Part shown: one piece after another, positions 1 through 5,773 of the stretch
Layout: each line of letters opens with the position of its first letter
Numbering within the stretch: position 1 is the stretch's first letter
Assembly (NCBI GenBank): GCA_903868845.1
Contig: CAIPWS010000064.1
Location: forward strand, 1-7,034
Source of the DNA: an uncultured bacterium
GTDB lineage: Bacteria; Patescibacteriota; Minisyncoccia; Phycocordibacterales; PALSA-1337
Reading direction: 5' to 3'
DNA: 7,034 nt
The notes under the pieces: generated by a model
Told to the model about the DNA's origin: nothing
The model's database searches: none
The model's input: the letters and a program-made list of their open reading frames with translations, nothing else
Position numbers and translations under genes: made by a program

Positions 1-1745
1 TCATTTGGTGTTGCCTTCACCTGATCATTTATAGCCTGACCAGCAAGAGCGAAGAATGCCTGCTTTGTAGGTTCTGGTACCTGTGAAGAGATAACGTTTC
101 CAGCACATGACAATATCTGCTCTCTAGCTTCTTGGTTTGCTGTATAAACATTTATATCCAAAACTTTTTTGAATAACGCAGCATCTGGTGATCCTCCTTG
201 CTGACACTGCTGCAAAGCCAAGATCAGAGTCTTGTTTGCATTTATAGGTCTAACTCCGAAGAAATATATACCGGCAACAAACAAAACTATAACTACTGGA
301 GCGACGACATATTCTATAGCGTCATTACTGAAAGTTCCGTAACCGAACAAAGTTTTGACTTCTTTCTCATCTGCAACAACTTTATTTGATTGAAGAGATC
401 TAAGCATAACCACAAAACCAAGCAAAGCGAAGAAAGGAACGTAGCTGGCGAGGTTATCGAAGACGAAAACATTGTTCACAGCATAACCAGCAAGCAAACC
501 AGTCAAAGCACTTTTCACTGATGTAGGTATAGCCGCCTTCCAGACAGTAACCAAGAAAAGTATATACAATGAGATGTATGCCAAAAAACCAACTACTCCA
601 GAAGCAACTAACCAATCAAGATAAACGCTGTGAGCGCGGTCGAACCATTGTTCCTGACTCCACATAGCTGGATTGTAGTTTGCATTGAATATATAATTGA
701 AATTTTCTTGACCCCATCCAAGAACCGGTCTTTGAGTAAAACCTTTCAAAGCCATAGGCCAGATATAAGAACGACCCTCTGTCTTAAATGCAGAGAGAGA
801 TATAGATGTCATACGACTCAAAGTCTCACTCTTTTTCACGAATGTACTATTACGCTGCGACCATACAAAGAATCCAGCCAATATAACGAGTATGATGATA
901 GCACTAGAAATAAGACGCCATGTGTTTGTTGAAAAGATATGCTTTGAAGAATCATGTGCGTTTACATTTCCCTTTTTTCCAGCGAAGATAGCGTACAAAG
1001 CGAATGACAACAAAATACCTCCTATATAACCTATAAGTGCTCCACGAGTAGCAGTACTATACAGAATGACACCGAAGAATATTGCCAATATTGCATATAT
1101 CCATTCTTTTATGATGTATCCAGTAACCTGATCTCGAAGTGACAAAGCTTTACGCTCTATCTGAGTCGACAAGAAAAGATAAACGGCGATGCCAGAATTT
1201 ATGAGCATATAAACAGCGAGATAAGCCGCGTTTCCAAGAGATGAATCTGGACGGCTTGAACTTTGCTCTATAGGCAACTTACCAGCCCACTGCAATGCGC
1301 CGCGACATGCTACATAGAAAGCCACAACCAAAGAAACATTTAGCCAACGAGACCACATACGTCTGCCCTCTTCTCCTTGTCCGAAAGTATAAGTAAGAGC
1401 CAAGAAGAACATCCAAAGATGGAGAATGAGCAACCAACCTTCCATACGTTCGAAGTTTGACATGAGACTGCGAAGTGGATTTACACCAAGCAAGTCTGCC
1501 GCAAGTGCGACTATAGCAAGTACAGTAACTGCAATAGTTATAGAATTTAACTTTGGTCTATACTTCGCATCGAGGAAAGCCAAGAAAACCCAACCAGTAA
1601 AGGCGATCTCGACCAATATTCTGAAGTAGAAGGCCTTTCCTGTTATAAATGGAAAGAAAAAAGTCGTAGCTATGATCACGGGGAAAAGCGTAACAGCAAA
1701 CAGCGCGGTCAGAGTAATGAATCTTACTATAGGTTTTGTGGACAT
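1..1745 (-). CDS. O-antigen ligase/polymerase-like membrane protein (Wzy_C/WaaL type), C-terminus beyond window
   Basis: Translating the minus strand from the ATG at 1745 gives 581 uninterrupted residues that run off the left edge. An in-frame TAA lies 15 nt upstream of the ATG, so this start is well supported, but no SD is visible. The protein is polytopic, with hydrophobic segments around residues 8-35, 42-57, 68-85, 103-121, 136-150, 171-193, 213-230, 235-255, 278-296, 374-400, 413-450 and 478-497. The Wzy_C signature is clear: STATRG near 230-235, then GRSYIW (325-330), LGWGQENF (342-349) and RAHSVYLDWL (370-379). The Arg of TRG and the His of RAHS match residues important in WaaL/Wzy enzymes. 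The family joins polysaccharide repeat units, or transfers glycan from undecaprenyl carriers, on the outer face of the membrane. Residues from about 500 form a hydrophilic helical tail resembling the start of a TPR domain. It is divergent from the flippase gene. Ligase versus polymerase cannot be settled here. Confidence 0.88.
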   Translation of the reverse strand, partial: MSTKPIVRFITLTALFAVTLFPVIIATTFFFPFITGKAFYFRILVEIAFTGWVFLAFLDAKYRPKLNSITIAVTVLAIVALAADLLGVNPLRSLMSNFERMEGWLLILHLWMFFLALTYTFGQGEEGRRMWSRWLNVSLVVAFYVACRGALQWAGKLPIEQSSSRPDSSLGNAAYLAVYMLINSGIAVYLFLSTQIERKALSLRDQVTGYIIKEWIYAILAIFFGVILYSTATRGALIGYIGGILLSFALYAIFAGKKGNVNAHDSSKHIFSTNTWRLISSAIIILVILAGFFVWSQRNSTFVKKSETLSRMTSISLSAFKTEGRSYIWPMALKGFTQRPVLGWGQENFNYIFNANYNPAMWSQEQWFDRAHSVYLDWLVASGVVGFLAYISLYILFLVTVWKAAIPTSVKSALTGLLAGYAVNNVFVFDNLASYVPFFALLGFVVMLRSLQSNKVVADEKEVKTLFGYGTFSNDAIEYVVAPVVIVLFVAGIYFFGVRPINANKTLILALQQCQQGGSPDAALFKKVLDINVYTANQEAREQILSCAGNVISSQVPEPTKQAFFALAGQAINDQVKATPN

Positions 1746-1805
1746 AAAGTGGATTAAATCTTAATAAATACAGCATGTACTATAGCATATCGAAATGCTA
1801 AAGTA
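1746..1805. promoter_or_regulatory. Divergent intergenic spacer with 18-bp near-palindrome
   Basis: This 60-bp spacer must hold the promoters for the leftward ligase gene and the rightward flippase gene. At 1783-1800 the sequence TAGCAT-A-TCGA-A-ATGCTA is an inverted repeat with 6-bp arms, a central TCGA and one mismatched pair. A minus-strand -10-like hexamer TATAGT (plus positions 1779-1784) overlaps its left edge and would give the ligase gene a leader of about 25 nt, but I see no good -35. On the plus strand, TGCTAAAGT (hexamer 1799-1804) is a poor extended -10-like match that would place a start close to the second ATG at 1812. The palindrome could be an operator shared by both genes. 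The palindrome is seen; the promoter calls are weak. Confidence 0.35.
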
Positions 1806-3362
1806 ATGCCTATGGAGCAATCATCGCTGACATTCCAAACATTCAAAAATATCTCATATAACATCATCGGTTATATATGGCCAATGATATTTACCCTCTT
1901 CGTAACTCCGGTCATCATATACAGTCTTGGAGTAAAAGGTTATGGAATATATCTGTTTGTTTACACTATCATAGGCCTGCTTAGCATATTGGATTTTGGT
2001 GTAGGAATATCTATAACTAGAAACTTGGCATACTATCATGGCAAAGGTGACTCTGAAGCCGTGACCAGACTTGTATACAATGGTAATTCCCTATTTCTCA
2101 TCGTCTCCGTAGTCGGAACATTGTGTGCGATGGTTATGTTTCTTGTAGGTCACTTCGCACCAAATATACTTCCAGCCTCTTTCGCAGAATATTCTCAATA
2201 CCTTTCTTTGATCTTCTTGGCTGGACTTATATTTTTCGTAAATACTATAGACACCACATACACTGCAATCCTCTATTCCATGCAACGCTTCGACATAAGC
2301 AATGGTATAAGTATCGTCTCTATCACCTTATCGAGTCTCGGAACATTGGCTGTCGTGCTTATGAAGGGATCGCTTCAAGAAATTTTCATAGTGCAACTTG
2401 TGACAAGCATCATCATCACTTGTGTGACTATATATTATGGAATGAAAATACTTCCTCAAGCCAAGTTTAGGTTTGCTTGGGACAATGCAATCATGAAGGA
2501 TTGCCTTTCATTTAGCGCAGCCATCTCTATAAACAATCTCGCGAACAATGCTTTAACATATTTAGATCGGTTGATCATTCCATTTTTCGCAGGACCAAGC
2601 AGCCTGACTTACTATAGTATTCCTGGAAATGTCACGACCAGAATACCAAGCTTCTCAAATATCTTGAGTGCAACAATGTTCCCTACAACTTCACAGTTGG
2701 AAGGAGGTGGCGATAAAGCTCGCCTCGAGATTTTGTATGTCAGATCTTTCAGACTGATAACCATGATATCTGCAGCTGTCACGGTCACAGCTATAGCCTT
2801 CGGTTACAAAGTTCTTCTTTATTGGTTGAATGCAGACTTCGCGACTCATTCTGCAAAAATACTTACCATACTCGCTTTGACCAACTTTATCTTGGCTTTA
2901 TTTGGTCCTCTTTCCAACTTTCTGTTTGGTCTTGGAAAATTAAAGTTTATCGCTACGATGTCATCTGTCATGGCAGTCTTCAATGCGATTCTGCTCATCA
3001 TACTTTTACCTAAGTTTGGTATCGAAGGTGCCGCATGGGCATATCTTATATCGATGTTACCTGTGGCCTACATGTTCTACTATACAGAGAAACATTATCT
3101 AACACTGACCAACAGAAAGCATTACTATACAAAGAAGATTCTTGCTACTATAATCTCTTCTGCTCTGGTGTGGGCAGTAGACATATATGTCATTTCACCT
3201 TTTGTGAAAAGTTTAACCACTCTTCTAGTCGCTGGGATATTATCTGTTTTATTGTATGTATTCATATACCGAATATTCGGATTTTTAGAGGATGAAGATT
3301 GGAGAGATATAAAAAATTTCATAACACTAGGTTTGAAGAAACTTATACGCCGAAATAAATAA
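1806..3362 (+). CDS. Polysaccharide flippase (Wzx/MATE-like, MOP superfamily)
   Basis: The protein is 518 residues and strongly hydrophobic, with about 12-14 predicted membrane helices and a basic C-terminal tail (LKKLIRRNK). Early features typical of polysaccharide-biosynthesis flippases include TPVIIYSLGVKGYGIY (residues 34-49) and LDFGVGISITRNLAYY (62-77); a mid-protein segment LTYLDRLIIPFFAG follows near 250-263. Family members flip undecaprenyl-linked oligosaccharides across the cytoplasmic membrane. Its length is slightly above the usual 420-500 residues. There are two possible starts, ATG 1806 (MPMEQ) and ATG 1812 (MEQSS), and neither has an SD. It lies 9 nt upstream of the methyltransferase gene, so the two are probably co-transcribed, and it diverges from the ligase gene. 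Ile is often encoded by ATA, in contrast with the receiver gene further right. The family call is firm; the substrate is unknown. Confidence 0.9.
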   Translation: MPMEQSSLTFQTFKNISYNIIGYIWPMIFTLFVTPVIIYSLGVKGYGIYLFVYTIIGLLSILDFGVGISITRNLAYYHGKGDSEAVTRLVYNGNSLFLIVSVVGTLCAMVMFLVGHFAPNILPASFAEYSQYLSLIFLAGLIFFVNTIDTTYTAILYSMQRFDISNGISIVSITLSSLGTLAVVLMKGSLQEIFIVQLVTSIIITCVTIYYGMKILPQAKFRFAWDNAIMKDCLSFSAAISINNLANNALTYLDRLIIPFFAGPSSLTYYSIPGNVTTRIPSFSNILSATMFPTTSQLEGGGDKARLEILYVRSFRLITMISAAVTVTAIAFGYKVLLYWLNADFATHSAKILTILALTNFILALFGPLSNFLFGLGKLKFIATMSSVMAVFNAILLIILLPKFGIEGAAWAYLISMLPVAYMFYYTEKHYLTLTNRKHYYTKKILATIISSALVWAVDIYVISPFVKSLTTLLVAGILSVLLYVFIYRIFGFLEDEDWRDIKNFITLGLKKLIRRNK

Positions 3363-3371
3363 TAAATTGAA

Positions 3372-4199
3372 ATGAAAGACTTAACGACAAAAAAATTCTG
3401 GGAATCAGGATATGTGAATCTTGATCTGACCCCAATGCCTGAGGATTACCCTATTGTAAAAGAGCTTAGAAAGGCTTTTTCACCTAGCGATAAAAATGTT
3501 AATAGTACTGGCCAAAATATCAACAAAGGCAGAAGTATTTTTGAGATCGGCTGCTTCCCTGGAAGATTCCTATATCATTTCGGAAAATGGGGTTTCAACC
3601 TAAATGGCGCTGACCAAACAGATCATTTAGACGAACTGACAACGTGGTTCAAGAAAGAAAATTTTGACGTGGGAGATTTCATACAAGGAGACATATTCAA
3701 AGTCGACATAGAAAAATCAAAAAAATATGATGTGGTATTCTCTTCTGGGTTCGTAGAGCATTTTACAAATTTTGAAGAAGTCATATCAATGCACGCCAGG
3801 TTTGTAAATGATCATGGTTATATATTCCTGACAGCACCGAACTTCGCTGGCTCAGTTCAAAAGAAGTTACACTCATATCTCGACGACAAAAACTTAAGTG
3901 CTCACCACTTGCCAGCCATGGATGTAGAAGTGTGGAGTAAAGTCCTGAAAAATGAAGGTTTTGATATAATAAAAGCAGGATATTTAGGAGGATTTGATTT
4001 CTGGGTAGCTCCACAGGACAATCCTTTTTACAAGAAATTTTTGGTCAAACTTTTGAGAGTATTTATGCCAATAAGGTTTGTACCGGACAATCGTGCTTAT
4101 TCACCTGTGGCCCGGACCCCAAATTTCGTACACGAATCTTGTATAATTACTAATAACATATACAAGTATGAAAACACACAAAATAGCACCAGAGGTTAA
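3372..4199 (+). CDS. Class I SAM-dependent methyltransferase with C-terminal end replaced by IS sequence
   Basis: The SAM-binding motif I is IFEIGCFPGRFLYHF (residues 56-70), an acidic E/DxGxxxG loop, and is followed by LNGADQTD (77-84) at the end of the second strand. The stretch YDVVFSSGFVEHFTNFEE (119-136) matches the motif of type 11/12 methyltransferases, followed by LTAPNF (153-158). In this locus it probably methylates a sugar, a glycan intermediate or another small molecule. The start ATG follows the flippase stop by 9 nt without a clear SD, suggesting an operon. Native coding ends at residue 245, just after RAYSP. Codon 246 contains the left end of the IS, and residues 246-275 are encoded by the element, overlapping the first 32 nt of orfA. 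Relatives often end shortly after an SPY-type segment (family knowledge from memory), so only about ten native residues may be lost and the catalytic domain is intact. Activity is plausible but untested. Confidence 0.83.
   Translation: MKDLTTKKFWESGYVNLDLTPMPEDYPIVKELRKAFSPSDKNVNSTGQNINKGRSIFEIGCFPGRFLYHFGKWGFNLNGADQTDHLDELTTWFKKENFDVGDFIQGDIFKVDIEKSKKYDVVFSSGFVEHFTNFEEVISMHARFVNDHGYIFLTAPNFAGSVQKKLHSYLDDKNLSAHHLPAMDVEVWSKVLKNEGFDIIKAGYLGGFDFWVAPQDNPFYKKFLVKLLRVFMPIRFVPDNRAYSPVARTPNFVHESCIITNNIYKYENTQNSTRG
4108..4140 (+). repeat. Left terminal inverted repeat of the IS
   Basis: It begins TGGCCCGGACCCC and contains GTACAC and AATCTT at the same spacing as in the right repeat (24 of 33 positions identical after reverse-complementing). 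It starts inside codon 246 of the methyltransferase reading frame. Confidence 0.82.
4138..4166 (+). promoter_or_regulatory. Transposase leader: -10-like box inside an 8-bp inverted repeat
   Basis: CTTGTATA (4138-4145) and TATACAAG (4159-4166) are perfect complements around a 13-nt loop, ending one base before the orfA ATG. A TATAAT hexamer (4142-4147) straddles the left arm. No convincing -35 lies 16-18 nt upstream, so the promoter is uncertain. As RNA, the hairpin would sit against the start codon and could limit translation on transcripts entering from the methyltransferase gene. The inverted repeat is seen; the role is inferred. Confidence 0.4.
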
Positions 4200-4422
4200 G
4201 GAACAAATTATCAACCGTATCAAGAATGATGGTGTCACTGTAGCACAAGCATCCAAGGATCATGGAGTATCAGAGGTATCAATATACTCATGGATTGCAA
4301 AGAAAGTAGAAGGTCAACCAACTATAGCCGAGAACATCAAACTCAAGAGAGAGGTAGATCAACTCTACAAACTCGTTGGAGAGTTGACTCTCAAACTATC
4401 TGAAACCCAAAAAAAGAAATGA
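4168..4422 (+). CDS. IS3-family transposase OrfA (helix-turn-helix)
   Basis: The protein is 84 residues. The N-terminal half has the HTH_Tnp_1/IS3 OrfA pattern (KEQIINRIKNDGVTVAQASK, then HGVSEVSIYSWIAKK at about 33-47), which binds the terminal repeats. The rest, from about residue 55, is a charged helix with leucine spacing (IKLKREVDQLYKLVGELTLKL) that forms the dimerising coiled coil in this family. The length is normal. The ATG has no SD and lies within the last 32 nt of the fused methyltransferase frame, so ribosomes on that message may affect its expression. The stop TGA overlaps the orfB ATG (ATGA), and a slippery heptamer ends four nt before the stop. Confidence 0.88.
   Translation: MKTHKIAPEVKEQIINRIKNDGVTVAQASKDHGVSEVSIYSWIAKKVEGQPTIAENIKLKREVDQLYKLVGELTLKLSETQKKK
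4410..4416 (+). other. Programmed -1 frameshift heptamer A AAA AAG
   Basis: In the orfA frame the codons are CAA AAA AAG AAA TGA, giving the canonical A AAA AAG slip site at the end of orfA. A -1 shift continues as GAA ATG ATA into orfB without a stop and would give an OrfAB fusion of about 350 residues, the active transposase in IS3 elements. A 6-bp hairpin (ACTCTC 4446-4451 with GAGAGT 4459-4464) lies about 29 nt downstream, farther than is usual for a stimulator. Confidence 0.72.
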
Positions 4423-5219
4423 TACAGAGTAGTTGTACACCCAAGACTCTCAGGGCCAGAGAGTTGGATGTGTATAGAGGAGTGTTCTACTATAAACCAA
4501 AGAAACCTGACAAAGACTGGCAACTCAAGTGTAGGATTGAGGAGGTGTTACGGATACCTGGATGCCATTCATATGGTTCAAGAAGACTGGCAATACATTT
4601 GAAATTGAATCGGAAAAGAGTCAAACGAGTGATGAACATCTTTGGTATCAAAGCATACAGAAGAAGAGGTAAAAAGTTCAAAAAGACCAAGAACATCAAG
4701 GTTATTTACCCAAACTACCTGATGACTACATACCCCATGTATGAGAACCATATCTGGGTTACAGACTTCACCTACATACCATTTCAAGGATATACAGTGT
4801 ATTTGGCTACTGTCATCGATCTATTCACCAGAAAGGTAGTAGGTATGTCTGTATACACTACACATGCAACACAACTGGTATTGTCTGCATTCATGAATGC
4901 ATTACTCAATAATCCACGACCTATGATATTCCACAGTGACAATGGTAGTGAATACAATTCAGATGTATTCATACAGGCTCTACAGACAGTTGGAGTACTA
5001 ATATCTAGATCTGCCCCTGGATGTCCGTGGGAGAATGGATATCAAGAATCATTCTATTCACAATTCAAAGTAGATCTAGGTGATCCTAGTAGATTCAAGA
5101 GTCTTGGAGAATTAGTACTAGCTATATATCAGACCGTCTGGACCTACAACAACACCAGAATACATTCCGCACTGAAAATGTCACCTGTTCAATTTGCGAG
5201 AAAAGCGTTAAAAGCTTAG
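4419..5219 (+). CDS. IS3-family transposase OrfB (DDE integrase domain)
   Basis: OrfB is 266 residues. An N-terminal HTH_21-like region (about 33-80, including GCHSYGSRRLAIHLK) precedes the RNase H-like rve core. The catalytic residues are D116 in HIWVTDFTYIP, D174 in FHSDNGSEY and E210 in WENGYQESF, with 35 residues between D174 and E210: the DD(35)E signature of IS3. The C-terminal TYNNTRIHSALKMSP motif is also typical. Together with OrfA it catalyses copy-out/paste-in transposition through a circular intermediate. It sits in the -1 frame relative to orfA, overlapping it by four bases, so both frameshifting and termination-reinitiation are possible. Length and motifs are intact, with no stops or frameshifts. 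The stop is 43 nt before the right end of the IS. It converges with the truncated HExxH gene, and no terminator is visible between them. Confidence 0.94.
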   Translation: MIQSSCTPKTLRARELDVYRGVFYYKPKKPDKDWQLKCRIEEVLRIPGCHSYGSRRLAIHLKLNRKRVKRVMNIFGIKAYRRRGKKFKKTKNIKVIYPNYLMTTYPMYENHIWVTDFTYIPFQGYTVYLATVIDLFTRKVVGMSVYTTHATQLVLSAFMNALLNNPRPMIFHSDNGSEYNSDVFIQALQTVGVLISRSAPGCPWENGYQESFYSQFKVDLGDPSRFKSLGELVLAIYQTVWTYNNTRIHSALKMSPVQFARKALKA

Positions 5220-5564
5220 AATGTAGCTTAAGATTGGTGTACTAAGAAAGGGGTCCAGTACAGATATCGCATGAGTTATCTCGTGTGCGAGTATCCAATA
5301 CGCACAGGTGAATCGTTCGCTCGGATTTTCAGACTCCTTCGCGACCGCTGAGATGGTTCCTGTGAACCGCGGTGAAAGCAAGAGTGTCCGATTAAGGGGT
5401 TCAAACGCAGCTTCCAATTCTCCCTCAGCCTTACTTGCTGACAAGGGGTAATCTGCAGTCATGACACCCAATGAATTGATCCGTGCACTGTAGTTAGGGA
5501 ATGCGCTCTTGATCAAGATAATCATATCCCTCAAGAAAGTCGTTACGGTTTGTTGAGCAGTCAT
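5208..5564 (-). pseudogene. HExxH-motif protein (possible zinc metallopeptidase), 3' end cut off by the IS
   Basis: The start is the ATG at 5564, not the upstream TTG at 5618, because a strong SD (GGAGG, plus positions 5570-5574) lies 5 nt before it. The reading frame is 118 residues. The first 100 are native, and the frame enters the IS right repeat within codon 101, adding 17 element-encoded residues (VLDPF onward) before a stop. The native part ends with AYWILAHEITHAI, a hydrophobic helix carrying H94-E95-x-x-H98 as in zinc metallopeptidases. The third zinc ligand and the rest of the catalytic domain would lie downstream and are missing, so the product is probably inactive. I do not recognise the family of the first 85 residues, and there is no evident signal peptide. 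A promoter is visible upstream and overlaps that of the divergent receiver gene. The sequence is richer in G+C than the glycan locus. Confidence 0.68.
5230..5262 (-). repeat. Right terminal inverted repeat of the IS
   Basis: The reverse complement begins TGTACTGGACCCC and shares GGACCCC, GTACAC and AATCTT with the left end. It ends in CA at 5261-5262, the usual IS3 terminus, and joins directly onto the codon after HEITHAI of the truncated minus-strand gene. Confidence 0.82.
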
Positions 5565-5620
5565 TTGTTCCTCCGTAGGGTTGTTTTCAGTTATTCTTTT
5601 GTAAAAATTCGTACCCAACT

Positions 5621-5649
5621 ATTATATCACATAATCTTGACAATTGCAA
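5621..5649 (-). promoter_or_regulatory. Sigma70-type promoter of the HExxH gene
   Basis: On the minus strand a perfect -10 TATAAT (plus 5621-5626) is preceded by a 17-bp spacer and a -35-like TTGCAA (plus 5644-5649, four of six consensus positions). Transcription would start near 5614, giving a leader of about 50 nt that contains the GGAGG site. The -35 lies within the spacer of the opposing promoter. Confidence 0.6.
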
Positions 5650-5664
5650 TCTATATGCTATAAT
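5637..5664 (+). promoter_or_regulatory. Perfect-consensus sigma70-type promoter of the receiver-domain gene
   Basis: TTGACA (5637-5642) and TATAAT (5659-5664) both match consensus fully, separated by 16 bp. The predicted start is near 5671, giving a leader of about 100 nt before the ATG at 5774. The spacer contains the 8-bp palindrome ATTGCAAT (5643-5650), which also holds the -35 of the divergent promoter. Confidence 0.82.
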
Positions 5665-5670
5665 AATATT

Positions 5671-5773
5671 CGTATAAAGCTCTTTTAAAGTCCCATTTTG
5701 AGTTGATAAACAGACACGTAATCTGTTGATTATAGGTCTCGAGTCAACTCAAAAACAAAAAAGGAAACTAAGC
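5671..5773 (+). promoter_or_regulatory. Structured 5' leader of the receiver-domain mRNA
   Basis: An 11-bp perfect outer stem pairs TTTTGAGTTGA (5696-5706) with TCAACTCAAAA (5744-5754), extendable by a U-G pair. It encloses a 6-bp hairpin, AACAGA (5709-5714) with TCTGTT (5722-5727), with loop CACGTAA, and a 16-nt unpaired segment (5728-5743). The word GTTGAT occurs twice (5702-5707 and 5725-5730), so the right arm TCAAC could alternatively pair with the second copy, giving a possible switch. After the stem come an A-rich single-stranded stretch and the SD AAGGA (5761-5765), 8 nt before the ATG. The SD itself is not in the stem. I do not recognise a known riboswitch class; it may be a stability element, a protein-binding site or a new regulatory leader. 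Confidence 0.55.

Larger units (their letters stand above)
4108..5262 (+). mobile_element. IS3-family insertion sequence, about 1155 bp, apparently complete
   Basis: The ends are set by imperfect inverted repeats beginning TG and ending CA. The left end starts TGGCCCGGACCCC; the complement of the right end starts TGTACTGGACCCC. Aligned over 33 positions, 24 match, including the blocks GGACCCC, GTACAC and AATCTT. Inside are orfA (HTH), orfB (DDE integrase) and an A AAA AAG slippery site, the standard IS3 layout. No 3-5 bp target duplication is present: the left flank ends CCTG and the right flank begins GATA. The left flank is the 3' end of a methyltransferase gene and the right flank is an oppositely oriented HExxH protein gene, both interrupted. 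The element seems intact and possibly active. Lack of a duplication suggests recombination between copies or an adjacent deletion. Confidence 0.9.

Noticed and set aside
198..932. Plus-strand open frames of 63 and 100 residues
   Set aside because: They lie opposite the continuous 581-codon ligase frame, have no SD, and their composition is that of an antisense shadow.
1558..1776. Minus-strand 72-residue frame at the start of the ligase gene
   Set aside because: It is out of frame with the ligase, has no recognisable domain, and is a shadow of the real gene.
2123..2470. 115-residue plus-strand frame inside the flippase gene
   Set aside because: It is wholly inside the flippase in another frame, rich in His/Tyr/Arg as expected from frame-shifted membrane-protein codons.
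4446..4464. Hairpin ACTCTC/GAGAGT as the frameshift stimulator of the IS
   Set aside because: It is about 29 nt beyond the slippery heptamer, farther than typical stimulatory stems; only a pseudoknot could bring it closer.
4104..5267. Target-site duplication flanking the IS
   Set aside because: Neither end position tried (4108 or 4106) yields matching 3-5 bp flanks: left CCTG or CACC, right GATA.
5565..5618. TTG start at 5618 for the HExxH gene, adding 18 residues
   Set aside because: It would begin at the predicted transcription start, and the internal ATG at 5564 has a GGAGG 5 nt upstream.
5726..5773. Upstream TTG start for the receiver protein, adding 16 residues
   Set aside because: It lies within the inner leader hairpin, has no SD, and the added residues are low-complexity and polar. 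ATG 5774 has an AAGGA at 8 nt.
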